Shown here: piece after piece, positions 43,890-52,150 of the stretch
Numbering within the stretch: position 1 is the first letter of the stretch
Layout: the number at the start of each line of letters is the position of its first letter
Assembly (NCBI RefSeq): GCF_020071995.1
Contig: NZ_JABWTK010000009.1
Location: forward strand, 1-64,000
DNA: 64,000 nucleotides
Source of the DNA: Planococcus chinensis
GTDB taxonomy: Bacteria; Bacillota; Bacilli; Bacillales_A; Planococcaceae
Reading direction: 5' to 3'
Notes under the pieces: generated by a model
What the model saw: the letters and a program-made list of their open reading frames with translations, nothing else
The model's database searches: none
Told to the model about the DNA's origin: nothing
Position numbers and translations under genes: made by a program

Positions 43890-43961
43890 ATGAAAAAGTT
43901 ATGGATTGCACGTTCAGCCAATTTCATATTGTTGTCGGACCATCCGAATTTTTCCCTTTGA
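43890..43961 (+). CDS. 23-residue leader peptide (BmrB-like role)
   Basis: A 23-codon ORF with a perfect AAGGAGG seven bases upstream, beginning MKKLWIARS and ending HPNFSL. It lies between a strong promoter and a terminator in front of a BmrCD-like exporter. In B. subtilis, bmrCD is controlled by translation of the bmrB leader ORF: ribosome-targeting antibiotics stall the ribosome and prevent termination. Position and design match; sequence similarity to BmrB cannot be judged from memory. Confidence 0.75.
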   Translation: MKKLWIARSANFILLSDHPNFSL

Positions 43962-43998
43962 ATTTATTTCGGGACTAAAAATATCGGGGCTGGTCTGA
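43935..43998 (+). promoter_or_regulatory. Antiterminator pairing in the ABC exporter leader
   Basis: Leader ORF bases 43935–43947 (TCGGACCATCCGA) can pair with 43984–43998 (TCGGGGCTGGTCTGA): eight consecutive pairs (one G·T), then four to five more with single-base bulges. The second segment is the left arm and loop of the terminator at 43986–44014, so the two structures exclude each other. Confidence 0.65.
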
Positions 43999-44014
43999 TC
44001 TCCAGTCCTTTTTT
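43986..44014 (+). terminator. Leader terminator 1
   Basis: GGGCTGG (43987–43993) pairs with CCAGTCC (44002–44008, one G·T), followed by six T's. Confidence 0.75.
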
Positions 44015-44019
44015 CGTGC

Positions 44020-44052
44020 GCGCGTGCCTAGAAAACAGGTACGCGCTTTTTT
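44020..44052 (+). terminator. Leader terminator 2
   Basis: Ten-pair stem GCGCGTGCCT (44020–44029) with AGGTACGCGC (44037–44046), followed by six T's. Tandem with terminator 1; both precede the ABC genes, so this is premature termination rather than an end of an operon. Confidence 0.8.
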
Positions 44053-44142
44053 GTGTTCAACTGCCGTCCCTTTTGGGGCTTTCGGTGTTTTGTCCAGCTC
44101 TATGCTGTTCAAATAGATAAAAAACTAAAGGAGAGAGTGAAA

Positions 44143-44199
44143 ATGAAAAAACTTCAACAACGAAAAATTCTAATCAAGGAATCGCTGGAAGGCGATTAG
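44143..44199 (+). CDS. 18-residue ORF between attenuator and ABC exporter
   Basis: AAAGGAGAGAG precedes ATG; the 18 codons encode a Lys/Gln-rich basic peptide (MKKLQQRKILIKESLEGD) and end 38 bp before the first ABC gene. Starts with the same MKKL as the first leader peptide. It may be a second leader controlling translation of the exporter, or a by-product of a strong ribosome site. Not recognised. Confidence 0.45.
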   Translation: MKKLQQRKILIKESLEGD

Positions 44200-44237
44200 C
44201 AGACGTGAGAGAAGAAAGAAAAGGAAAGAAGGCGTAA

Positions 44238-45977
44238 ATGATGTTTAGTGTTTTATGGAAATTAAGATGGTTTTTTAAAGAAAACTGGCTGCGCTATACC
44301 GTGGCTGTAGGCTTATTGATGGTTGCGAATGTCATCGAAATCGTGCCGCCATGGCTCATCGGCATTGCGATCGATTCAATTGCCCAGCAGGAATTGACAA
44401 GCCAGTTATTATGGCAGTACATTCTTGTGCTAGTGGTGTCATTGGTGCTGGCCTACTTAATCAATTTTGTCTGGCAATATCAGCTGTTTGGCGGGGCATA
44501 CGTCATTGAGCGCCAGCTCCGCTCCAGCTTAATGGGGCAATTTTTGAAAATGACTCCGACATTTTATGAAAAAAACCGGACCGGTGACTTAATGGCACGG
44601 GCGACAAATGATTTGCGGGCCATTTCCGAGACGGCCGGATTCGGCATTCTGACAATGGTTGACTCTACTTTGTATATGGCGACAATCATTGTCGCAATGG
44701 GCTTTTTGGTGTCATGGGAGTTAACTTTTTTTGCACTTATCCCATTGCCGATTCTTGCGATTGTCGTTCAAGTGCTCGGCAAAAAAATCCATGTCCGCTA
44801 TACGGCAGCACAGGATGCTTTTGGGGGAATGAACGACAGCGTACTGGAATCTGTGGGTGGTGTCCGTGTCATCCGGGCCTACGTACAAGAGCGGGCATCA
44901 GAAAAAGAATTTTCGGATATGACCAATGATGTGTATGAAAAAAATATGGCTGTTGAGCGGATTGATGCCTTGTTTATGCCGGTCACGAAAGTGCTGACCA
45001 CCATCAGCTATATGATCGGTTTGGGCTACGGGGCTGTCCTGGTTGCAGAAGGCACCATGTCGCTCGGCGATTTGGTCGCCTTTAATGTCTACTTGGGAAT
45101 GATCGTCTGGCCGATGTTTGCCATCGGTGAAATGATCAATATTCTGCAGCGAGGCAATGCGTCGGTAGACCGGGTAAAAGAAACACTCGATTACCAGGAA
45201 GACGTGAAAGATCCGGCAACTCCGGAATTCATTGATAAACCAAGCCATATCGGCTTCCGAGATTTCAGTTTTACCTATCCGCAATCAAGTTCGATCAACC
45301 TGCAAGGCATCAATCTCTCGATGAACAGCGGACAAACACTGGGCATTGTCGGAAAGACCGGAAGCGGGAAGACGACCTTCGTGAAGCAATTATTGAGAGA
45401 GTATCCGCTCGGCGAAGGCTCCGTCATGATGAATGGCGTTGAATTGAGCGATTTAACAAAAGATCAGCTGCGCAGTTGGATCGGCTATGTGCCCCAGGAC
45501 CACGTACTGTTTTCCCGTACCATCCGGGCCAATATTCTATTTGGAAAATCGGATGCTACTGAAGAAGATGTCCATGAAGCGATTCGGCTTTCCCATTTCG
45601 AAAAAGATTTGGAAATGCTGCCGAACGGCCTGGAAACCTTAGTAGGGGAAAAAGGCGTCGCTTTATCCGGCGGCCAGAAACAGCGGATATCCATTGCACG
45701 GGCATTGATCAAAAATCCGGAAATTCTGATTCTGGATGATTCGCTTTCGGCGGTAGATGCAAAAACAGAAGCGAAGATCATCGAGAACATCCAAGCGGAG
45801 CGTTCCGGAAAAACGACAATTATCACAACTCACCGCTTATCGGCAGTTCAGCATGCCGATTGGATTGTTGTGCTGGATGATGGAAAAGTCATCGAAGAAG
45901 GAACACATGAAGACTTGCTGAAAACAAAAGGTTGGTACAGTGAACAATTCCTCCGCCAGCAGATTGAGGAGGTGTAA
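44238..45977 (+). CDS. Heterodimeric ABC multidrug exporter subunit, BmrC/YheI-like
   Basis: A 579-residue half-transporter: six helices (1–310) and nucleotide-binding domain (330–575). Walker A GKTGSGKTT, signature LSGGQKQR; Walker B reads ILILDDSLSAVD, with Asp in place of the catalytic Glu. This is the degenerate site typical of the BmrC partner in heterodimers. N terminus MFSVLWKLRWFFKENWLRYT is BmrC-like. In B. subtilis BmrCD exports diverse drugs. GAAAGAAGG ribosome site. Two bases separate its stop from the next gene, and an attenuator precedes it. Confidence 0.9.
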   Translation: MMFSVLWKLRWFFKENWLRYTVAVGLLMVANVIEIVPPWLIGIAIDSIAQQELTSQLLWQYILVLVVSLVLAYLINFVWQYQLFGGAYVIERQLRSSLMGQFLKMTPTFYEKNRTGDLMARATNDLRAISETAGFGILTMVDSTLYMATIIVAMGFLVSWELTFFALIPLPILAIVVQVLGKKIHVRYTAAQDAFGGMNDSVLESVGGVRVIRAYVQERASEKEFSDMTNDVYEKNMAVERIDALFMPVTKVLTTISYMIGLGYGAVLVAEGTMSLGDLVAFNVYLGMIVWPMFAIGEMINILQRGNASVDRVKETLDYQEDVKDPATPEFIDKPSHIGFRDFSFTYPQSSSINLQGINLSMNSGQTLGIVGKTGSGKTTFVKQLLREYPLGEGSVMMNGVELSDLTKDQLRSWIGYVPQDHVLFSRTIRANILFGKSDATEEDVHEAIRLSHFEKDLEMLPNGLETLVGEKGVALSGGQKQRISIARALIKNPEILILDDSLSAVDAKTEAKIIENIQAERSGKTTIITTHRLSAVQHADWIVVLDDGKVIEEGTHEDLLKTKGWYSEQFLRQQIEEV

Positions 45978-45979
45978 GC

Positions 45980-47734
45980 ATGGGAACAGGAAAACGTTTG
46001 CTCCAATACGCCATGCATTTTAAAGGAATCTTGATCGGTGGATTGCTGCTTTTAGCCATTACGGTAGCGGCTGACTTGGCGGCACCGCTTGTGGCCAAGG
46101 AAATTATCGACAACCATATCGCGCCGGTCGGCGGCACGCTCAATTTTGAGCCGATTGCCTACTTATTGGCTGTTTATCTGGGGCTTGGGGTAGTCGCAGC
46201 GGTGTTCCGCTTTTTTGAGTATTTATACTTGCAAAAAGGGGCCAACCGCATCATCCAAAAAATGCGCAATGATGTCTACAAGCATGTACAGACATTGCCA
46301 ATCCGTTATTTTGACAGCTTGCCTGCCGGAAAGGTGGTCTCCCGCATTACAAACGACACGGAAGCGATCCGTGAATTGTTTGTAACGGTGCTGTCGCAAT
46401 TTGCTACCAGCTTTATGTATATGGGCGGTATTTATGTTGCCATGTTTTATCTGGATTGGAAACTGGCAGCGATGATGCTCGTGCTGGTTCCGCTGCTTTA
46501 CGGATGGATGCTGTTGTACCGGAAGTTTGCGGCCAAATACAACCATGTCGTCCGCGAAAAATTAAGCGACATGAACGCCATGATCAACGAATCGATCCAA
46601 GGAATGACGATCATCCAGGCATTCCGCCGTGAGAAGCAGATGAAAGAAGAATTTGAAGAAATGAACAACAAGCATTACAAATTCCAGCAGAAACTGCTCA
46701 TTTTGGAAGCGACTGCTTCTTACAATATGGTCGGCGTACTGCGCTCCTTGGTTTTTGTGTTGTTTATCTGGTATTTCGGCACCAATGCCATTACAGCAAA
46801 TTCAGCGGTCACAGTAGGTGTCCTTTACGCTTTCGTGGATTATATTATCCGTTTGTTCAATCCGATCAGCGGCATCGTCAACCAGTTTGCGAAGCTTGAA
46901 CAGGCGCTTGTAGCAGCGGAACGCGTTTTCCGTTTGCTTGACCGGGAAGGCGAAGCGGTCAGCGACGAAAACATTGCCCGGTACCGCGGCAATGTCCGTG
47001 TGGAAAATGTCTGGTTTGCTTACAAAGATGAAGAGTATGTTTTGAAGGATATTTCATTTGAAGCGAAGCAAGGAGAAACGGTTGCGTTGGTCGGCCATAC
47101 AGGATCCGGCAAAAGTTCCATCATGAATTTGCTGTTCCGTTTTTATGATGCGACCAAAGGGACCATTAGCATCGATGGACAGGACATTACGAAAATGTCC
47201 CGCCAGGCTGTCCGTGAACATATGGGAATTGTCTTGCAAGATCCGTACTTGTTTACAGGAACGATTGAATCGAACGTGTCGCTTGGAGACAAGCGGATCA
47301 CCCGCAAAATGGTGGAAGATGCGCTTGCTGCTGTTGGCGGAGAGCGGGTGCTGAAACATTTGCCGGGCGGCATTGACGAACCGGTAGTGGAAAAAGGAAG
47401 CACGCTTTCTTCCGGCCAGCGGCAATTGGTTTCATTTGCCCGGGCACTCGCTTTTGATCCGGCAATCCTGATTCTGGATGAAGCGACTTCAAACATCGAT
47501 ACCGAGACGGAAGAAATCATTCAGCATGCAATGGACGTGCTGAAAAAAGGACGCACTACCTTTATCATTGCCCACCGTTTGTCGACGATTAAGAACGCAG
47601 ACCGCATTCTTGTTCTTGACCGCGGTTCAATAGTAGAATCAGGTTCTCATGACGAGCTGATGAAACTAGGCGGCCAGTACTATCAGATGTATCAAATTCA
47701 ATCCGGAATGTCCTCTACCCAGCACGTCGGGTAG
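45980..47734 (+). CDS. Heterodimeric ABC multidrug exporter subunit, BmrD/YheH-like
   Basis: A 584-residue half-transporter with six helices (1–320) and ATPase domain (340–580). Walker A GHTGSGKSS, signature LSSGQRQL, Walker B ILILDEATSNID with the catalytic Glu intact. It is therefore the catalytically competent partner of the upstream subunit. Shorter than B. subtilis BmrD (673), whose long extracellular insertion seems missing. GGAGGTG overlaps the end of the upstream gene, so the two are translationally coupled. Confidence 0.9.
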   Translation: MGTGKRLLQYAMHFKGILIGGLLLLAITVAADLAAPLVAKEIIDNHIAPVGGTLNFEPIAYLLAVYLGLGVVAAVFRFFEYLYLQKGANRIIQKMRNDVYKHVQTLPIRYFDSLPAGKVVSRITNDTEAIRELFVTVLSQFATSFMYMGGIYVAMFYLDWKLAAMMLVLVPLLYGWMLLYRKFAAKYNHVVREKLSDMNAMINESIQGMTIIQAFRREKQMKEEFEEMNNKHYKFQQKLLILEATASYNMVGVLRSLVFVLFIWYFGTNAITANSAVTVGVLYAFVDYIIRLFNPISGIVNQFAKLEQALVAAERVFRLLDREGEAVSDENIARYRGNVRVENVWFAYKDEEYVLKDISFEAKQGETVALVGHTGSGKSSIMNLLFRFYDATKGTISIDGQDITKMSRQAVREHMGIVLQDPYLFTGTIESNVSLGDKRITRKMVEDALAAVGGERVLKHLPGGIDEPVVEKGSTLSSGQRQLVSFARALAFDPAILILDEATSNIDTETEEIIQHAMDVLKKGRTTFIIAHRLSTIKNADRILVLDRGSIVESGSHDELMKLGGQYYQMYQIQSGMSSTQHVG

Positions 47735-47757
47735 AAGGGGCATTCCCTTTTTTTGTC
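47734..47757 (+). terminator. Terminator of the ABC exporter operon
   Basis: Short stem AAGGG/CCCTT with GCATT loop and a run of seven T's; short but well placed. Confidence 0.6.
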
Positions 47758-47803
47758 CCTGAAAATGCTATTGCTGTTAAAATCATTGAACCTTACATAT
47801 AAT

Positions 47804-47834
47804 AAAAAGCACCGGAAACTTTCCGGCGCTTTAA
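47804..47834 (-). terminator. Terminator of yheE-like gene
   Basis: AAAGC-CCGGAAA … TTTCCGG-GCTTT hairpin overlapping the stop codon of the minus-strand gene; AT-rich run follows on that strand. Confidence 0.75.
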
Positions 47835-48034
47835 TCGTATACATGGTAGAGCATCAGCTCATGAATCATTGTTTTGATCTTTTCTTCATCTTCCGGCGCT
47901 TTGGTAAGCCATACAATGCGGCCGTCGGGGTGATACTCGCCGGCAATCCGTTCGTTTTTATAGAAAAAGGATATATTCCAGCCAGGCAGCTGGGAGTTTT
48001 CAAACATCGGTTTAAATTTAAAATGCTGCAGCAT
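47831..48034 (-). CDS. yheE: YheE-like small protein (DUF5342)
   Basis: A 67-residue soluble protein (FKFKPMFENSQLPGWNISFFYKNERIAGEYHPDGRIVWL…) resembling Bacillus YheE in length and position: in B. subtilis yheE lies with yheB, yheA and the bmr genes, as here. AAGGAGG precedes ATG. Function unknown. Confidence 0.75.
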   Translation of the reverse strand: MLQHFKFKPMFENSQLPGWNISFFYKNERIAGEYHPDGRIVWLTKAPEDEEKIKTMIHELMLYHVYD

Positions 48035-48106
48035 ACAAATCCTCCTTTGGTTCTTCCTTCAGTATAAAGGGATTTTATGTGAATGACAAAGAAGAAAAAG
48101 AAATGA

Positions 48107-49264
48107 GTGAAAATCGTGAATATTTTATTGACCATTGTTCTTATGGCAGTACTGGGTGCTTTAATCGGCGGAATTACCAATTTTATCGCCATCAAAATGC
48201 TGTTTCGGCCATATAAAGCCGTCTATATCGGCAAATGGCGCCTTCCATTTACGCCCGGGCTTATCCCGAAGCGCCGGGATGAATTATCGACGCAACTCGG
48301 ACGTACAATTGTCCAGTATTTACTGACGCCGGAAACGTTCAAGAAGCGTTTCTTCAATGAAGAAATGCGCAATAAATTAGAGGGCTGGCTGTATCGGGAA
48401 TTGAAGACCTACGTTTTTGAATCGCACCGCTCACTCAATGGCTGGCTGGAAATTGCCGGACAGCAGAACTTGGATGTACGGATTGAATCAAAGCTGGATG
48501 AACTGGTGGACCGGCAAGCGTTGGCGCTTCGCGCTTATATCGAAGGCAAAACGATCGGTGAACTGCTTCCGGAAAACTGGAAAGAAGAAACTGAACAAAA
48601 GATGATTCATGGCGTAAAATACGCCATTGATCAAGGGTCGGACTATTTCGCTTCGCTAGAGGGGCGCCAAACCGTCAAAAACTTCTTCGATGAATTCCTG
48701 GAGTCGCGCGGCCGTTTTGGCCATATGCTGCATTCCTTGCTTGGCGAGTCCAAACCGATTGTTGACCGCATCCAGCCGGAAATCATCAAATTCTTAAATT
48801 CCCCAAGAACGTTTGAATTGGCCATTACGCTGGCATACGGGGAATGGGAAAAACTTCAGGACCGCAGAGCGGATGATTTGCTGAAGGAATTTGATTTTGA
48901 GCCGGCAGTAGGCGCCGTTAAACAATACGTGCGCGAAATAGCCAATATCGACGGCCGCCTGGACCGGACACTTGCAGAGACTTGGCCGACAGGGTTAGAA
49001 TGGACAAGTGCCAACATTATCCCGCTTGTTACGGACTTTGTTTTCGAACAAGGGGAAGTGAAATTGGAAGATACACTGCATAAGATTGATATCCAAGGCA
49101 TGGTGAAAGAGCAAGTGGATTCATTGCCGCTGAGCCGCCTGGAAGAATTGGTTCTGGGAATTTCACAACGAGAATTGAAGATGATCACAGCACTGGGCTT
49201 TTTCCTTGGTGGATTTATTGGGGTTTTCCAAGGGATTATCAGCATCGTGCTAAATAATGCGTAG
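48107..49264 (+). CDS. yheB: DUF445 family membrane protein YheB
   Basis: A 385-residue protein with an N-terminal membrane segment containing the DUF445 motif GALIGGITNFIAIKMLFRPYKAVYIGKWRLPFTPGLIPKRRDELSTQLGR, a long helical middle, and a C-terminal hydrophobic helix (FFLGGFIGVFQGIISIVLN). Conserved in Bacillales; function not established. GTG start with a purine-rich but weak upstream site. Followed after 12 bp by yheA, as in B. subtilis. Confidence 0.88.
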   Translation: MKIVNILLTIVLMAVLGALIGGITNFIAIKMLFRPYKAVYIGKWRLPFTPGLIPKRRDELSTQLGRTIVQYLLTPETFKKRFFNEEMRNKLEGWLYRELKTYVFESHRSLNGWLEIAGQQNLDVRIESKLDELVDRQALALRAYIEGKTIGELLPENWKEETEQKMIHGVKYAIDQGSDYFASLEGRQTVKNFFDEFLESRGRFGHMLHSLLGESKPIVDRIQPEIIKFLNSPRTFELAITLAYGEWEKLQDRRADDLLKEFDFEPAVGAVKQYVREIANIDGRLDRTLAETWPTGLEWTSANIIPLVTDFVFEQGEVKLEDTLHKIDIQGMVKEQVDSLPLSRLEELVLGISQRELKMITALGFFLGGFIGVFQGIISIVLNNA

Positions 49265-49276
49265 AGGAGAATGATC

Positions 49277-49624
49277 ATGGCAGTTAATATTTACGATGAC
49301 ATCAACAAATTAGAAAGCACGTTCCGCAGCACCGAGGAATTCGGCAAATTGAAACAAGCGGTGGAAGCTGTCACAGCAGACAGCGATTCCAGCCAATTGT
49401 TCAAAAACTTCCGCGATCTTCAAATTACGCTTCAGCAAAAACAAGCGCAAGGCGAAGAAATCACTGAAGAAGAAATGGTCAGTGCACAAGAGACAGCTCA
49501 AGCTGCACAAGCTGATCCTAAAATTTTGGCTATGCTTGAAGCTGAAATGGGCTTGAGCCAAATCATTGATGAAGTAAACCGCGTATTGATCAAACCGGTT
49601 CAATCGCTTTACGAATCAATGTAA
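49277..49624 (+). CDS. yheA: YlbF/YmcA-family protein YheA
   Basis: A 115-residue all-helical protein of the Com_YlbF family. Its paralogues YlbF, YmcA and YaaT form a complex that affects RNase Y and development, whereas YheA's own role is unclear. Coiled-coil-prone helices cover residues 5–85 and 90–112. GAGGAGAATGATC places the start at the second Met. Co-transcribed with yheB. Confidence 0.88.
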   Translation: MAVNIYDDINKLESTFRSTEEFGKLKQAVEAVTADSDSSQLFKNFRDLQITLQQKQAQGEEITEEEMVSAQETAQAAQADPKILAMLEAEMGLSQIIDEVNRVLIKPVQSLYESM

Positions 49625-49710
49625 ATCACCCAAAATAAAGGATTTTTACAAGAAGGCACCGAATACGTAGAGTGAATGAATATTCATTTTACGAAGGGGT
49701 GTCTTTTTGT

Positions 49711-50490
49711 ATGTATGAAACAATCGAATTGACGAAACAAGGGCGAATCGGCTATTTAAAACTGAATCGTCCGCAAGCAATGAACGCCATGAGCGGAAAA
49801 ATGATGAAAGAACTGGCTGATTGTTTTGAGTCATTGCTCGCAGACAGTACGCTGCATGTATTGATCATCCACGGAGAAGGCAGAGCGTTCTCAGCAGGAG
49901 GAGACATCAAGGAAATGATGGATCCGGAAAACCCGATGGACATTGATTTGGTCATGAAAGATGTGTCGCGGCTCGCGAAATCGCTTTACACATTGCCGCA
50001 GATTACAGTGGCTGCTATACACGGCGCATCAGCGGGACTCGGTTTCAGTTTGGCGCTGGCATGCGATCACATCATTGCAGAAGAAAACAGCAAACTGGCG
50101 ATGAATTTTATCGGCATTGGCCTCGTGCCGGACGGAGGCGGCCATTTCTTCATGAAAGAGCGTGTCGGGGTGCCGAAAGCGAAACAATTAATCTGGTCCG
50201 GCCAGATCCTGAAAGCGCATGATTCGCTTGCGAAAGGCTTGATCGATGAAGTGACGGCTGAAGGGCTGGCGCTGGAACATGCTGAAACGTATGCAGAACA
50301 AGCACTCCAGTCTCCGGTAAAAGCGCGTCTCGCGTCTAAGCACATTTTGCATCAATTAAAAGTCGGCGAATTGGAGCAAGTGCTCGAAATGGAAGCGGCT
50401 GCCCAATCGGCGATGCGCAAAAGTGCAGACCACCTGGAAGGCATCCAGGCTTTTGTTGAAAAACGCAAACCGGAATTCCACGGAAAATAA
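49711..50490 (+). CDS. Enoyl-CoA hydratase/isomerase family protein (YhaR-like position)
   Basis: A 259-residue crotonase. SAGGDIKEMM and HGASAGLGFSLALACDHIIAEE form the oxyanion hole; FIGIGLVPDGGGHFFMKERVG again has Asp-Gly-Gly. In B. subtilis yhaR, an enoyl-CoA hydratase-like gene, sits between the yhe and yha groups, so this is its likely orthologue. AAGGGGTG precedes the chosen ATG with somewhat long spacing. Its terminator is duplicated around repeat element B. Confidence 0.83.
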   Translation: MYETIELTKQGRIGYLKLNRPQAMNAMSGKMMKELADCFESLLADSTLHVLIIHGEGRAFSAGGDIKEMMDPENPMDIDLVMKDVSRLAKSLYTLPQITVAAIHGASAGLGFSLALACDHIIAEENSKLAMNFIGIGLVPDGGGHFFMKERVGVPKAKQLIWSGQILKAHDSLAKGLIDEVTAEGLALEHAETYAEQALQSPVKARLASKHILHQLKVGELEQVLEMEAAAQSAMRKSADHLEGIQAFVEKRKPEFHGK

Positions 50491-50520
50491 GAAAAAGCAT
50501 GGCGTTTGCCATGCTTTTTG
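50490..50520 (+). terminator. Terminator, left copy of element B
   Basis: AAAGCATGGC/GCCATGCTTT with GTTT-type loop and T-run. A 27-bp segment (50494–50520) recurs at 50909–50935. Confidence 0.85.
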
Positions 50521-50935
50521 CTTGTAGGTAAAAGAATATTTATAAATGTTAGATGAATAAAAAACAATAGAACCTCTCGGATCCTCCGTTTCAGCCGGAC
50601 GCGTTCCGCGGGCTCGCGCCGAACTAACTCGGAACTGGCGTCCCGAGTGGATTTCGGCACTTCGCTATCCCGCAGGAGCAGCGTAGCGACATTGTCCGAA
50701 GGCAGTGAGGCCATGTCTTTGCGACGAAGCTAGCGCAGCGATGCAACGCTCTTTCATGTTTCGAAGCTAGCGAAGCGATGCAGAAACAGGAGCAGCGGGT
50801 TTTCGAAGCGGCGAGGAGGCTGAAGCTGAGCCCACGGAAAGCGAAGTGGCCGAACCGGTTGGTTTTATGCCTTTCTATTCATTTCATTTATACTTTGTCT
50901 ACAGTTTGAAAGCATGGCGTTTGCCATGCTTTTTG
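50494..50935 (-). mobile_element. Terminator-flanked repeat element, copy B (inverted)
   Basis: Interior 50521–50908 (388 bp) between two identical 27-bp terminator copies. Read on the minus strand, its left end is AAACTGTAGACAAAGT and its right end is TTTTACCTACAAGC, matching copies A and C. It shares the CCAACCGG…CGGCCACTTCGC and GTCCGGCTGAAACGGAGGAT blocks. The middle differs: it lacks the second arm of the big hairpin and has two copies of a GCTAGCTTCG-type segment, so the element is mosaic. Noncoding. Confidence 0.75.
50909..50935. terminator. Terminator, right copy of element B
   Basis: Identical 27-bp hairpin unit next to the yhzC stop codon, serving the minus-strand gene. Confidence 0.8.
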
Positions 50936-50939
50936 TGTG

Positions 50940-51125
50940 TTAAGAATGGAACAATAACAGTTTGCCGGCCGGGGAAGCGAGTCTGTGTGTCTGGTTGACG
51001 AGTTCTTTTTCTTCCAGGAGGGCACGGCCTTTTTCTTTTGCCTGTTCATCGTTTTCTGCTGTGAAAGTTTCTTCAGTAATCAGTTTGCCGGTTTGTTCGT
51101 AAGCAGTCAGTTTATACGTTCTCAT
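50940..51125 (-). CDS. yhzC: YhzC-like small protein
   Basis: A 61-residue soluble protein (MRTYKLTAYEQTGKLITEETFTAENDEQAKEKGRALL…) with a beta-strand pair and helix. Position between the yhaR-like and yhaQ genes matches yhzC in B. subtilis. GAAGGAGTTG precedes the chosen ATG. Unknown function. Confidence 0.7.
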   Translation of the reverse strand: MRTYKLTAYEQTGKLITEETFTAENDEQAKEKGRALLEEKELVNQTHRLASPAGKLLLFHS

Positions 51126-51250
51126 GAGGAACAACTCCTTCTGAATGGTTATTCAGTTTAAGTATAGCTGTTTTCATTGAAAAAGTCCTCCGATTTTGAA
51201 ACATTTCGACAGCTGCCTCGTATAGTAAAGTATCGAAAGGAGGAAGGACA

Positions 51251-52150
51251 ATGAGTTTGATAGTAGAACATGCCACAAAGAAATTCGGCGATTTTACTGC
51301 AGTGGATGATGTGTCTCTTACGGTGCAGCAAGGGCAGATGCACGGATTTTTAGGGGCCAATGGCGCAGGCAAAACGACGACTTTTCGGATGATTCTGGGG
51401 TTATTAAACCCGACTGCAGGAACCATCCGCTGGAACGGAAAACCGATTACATATGCTGCAAGTCCGGAAATCGGCTATTTGCCCGAAGAGCGTGGGCTTT
51501 ATCCGAAGATGAAGGTGGAGGAGCAATTGGTTTACTTGGCGCAATTGCGCAGCATGCCAAAAATGGATGCGAAAAAAGAAGTCCAGAAATGGCTGGAGCG
51601 CTTTGAAGTGCCGCATTATGCTTCCAAAAAAGTGGAGGAATTGTCGAAAGGGAACCAGCAAAAAATTCAGCTGATCGCTTCTTTATTGCATAAGCCATCT
51701 CTGTTGATACTGGACGAGCCTTTTTCAGGATTGGACCCGGTGAATGTGGAGATGCTGAAAAGTGCAATATTGGACTTCCTGAAAGAGGGGGCAACGATTG
51801 TGTTCTCGAGCCACCGTCTGGACCATGTAGAAGAACTGTGTGACAATATGAGCATTCTGGACCGTGGCAAGATTGTCGTCGGCGGATCGATTCGCCAAGT
51901 GAAACGTTCATTTGGCAAACAGAATGTCCGGATTAAAATGGATCAGGACCTGTCGATTTTACATAATATAAGAGGCGTAGAAACCTTTACCAAAACGCAT
52001 GATGGAGCTTTGTTCCAGATTACAGACGAAGCTGTGGCTCAACGCTTATTGGAGGAGTCAATGAAGCTTGGCGCTCTACGCCATTTTGCAATTGAAGAAC
52101 CTTCTTTAGAGGAAATATTCATAGCGAAGGTGGGAAAAGCCTATGCATAG
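51251..52150 (+). CDS. yhaQ: ABC transporter ATP-binding protein YhaQ (NatA-like)
   Basis: A 299-residue ATPase. Walker A GANGAGKTT (about 36–44), signature LSKGNQQKIQ, Walker B LLILDEPFSGLD, His-loop SSH. The C-terminal 90 residues form the accessory domain of this subfamily. Together with YhaP it makes a NatAB-type exporter; substrates suggested for relatives are sodium or drugs. AAAGGAGGAAGG before ATG. Overlaps the permease gene by eight bases. Confidence 0.9.
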   Translation: MSLIVEHATKKFGDFTAVDDVSLTVQQGQMHGFLGANGAGKTTTFRMILGLLNPTAGTIRWNGKPITYAASPEIGYLPEERGLYPKMKVEEQLVYLAQLRSMPKMDAKKEVQKWLERFEVPHYASKKVEELSKGNQQKIQLIASLLHKPSLLILDEPFSGLDPVNVEMLKSAILDFLKEGATIVFSSHRLDHVEELCDNMSILDRGKIVVGGSIRQVKRSFGKQNVRIKMDQDLSILHNIRGVETFTKTHDGALFQITDEAVAQRLLEESMKLGALRHFAIEEPSLEEIFIAKVGKAYA

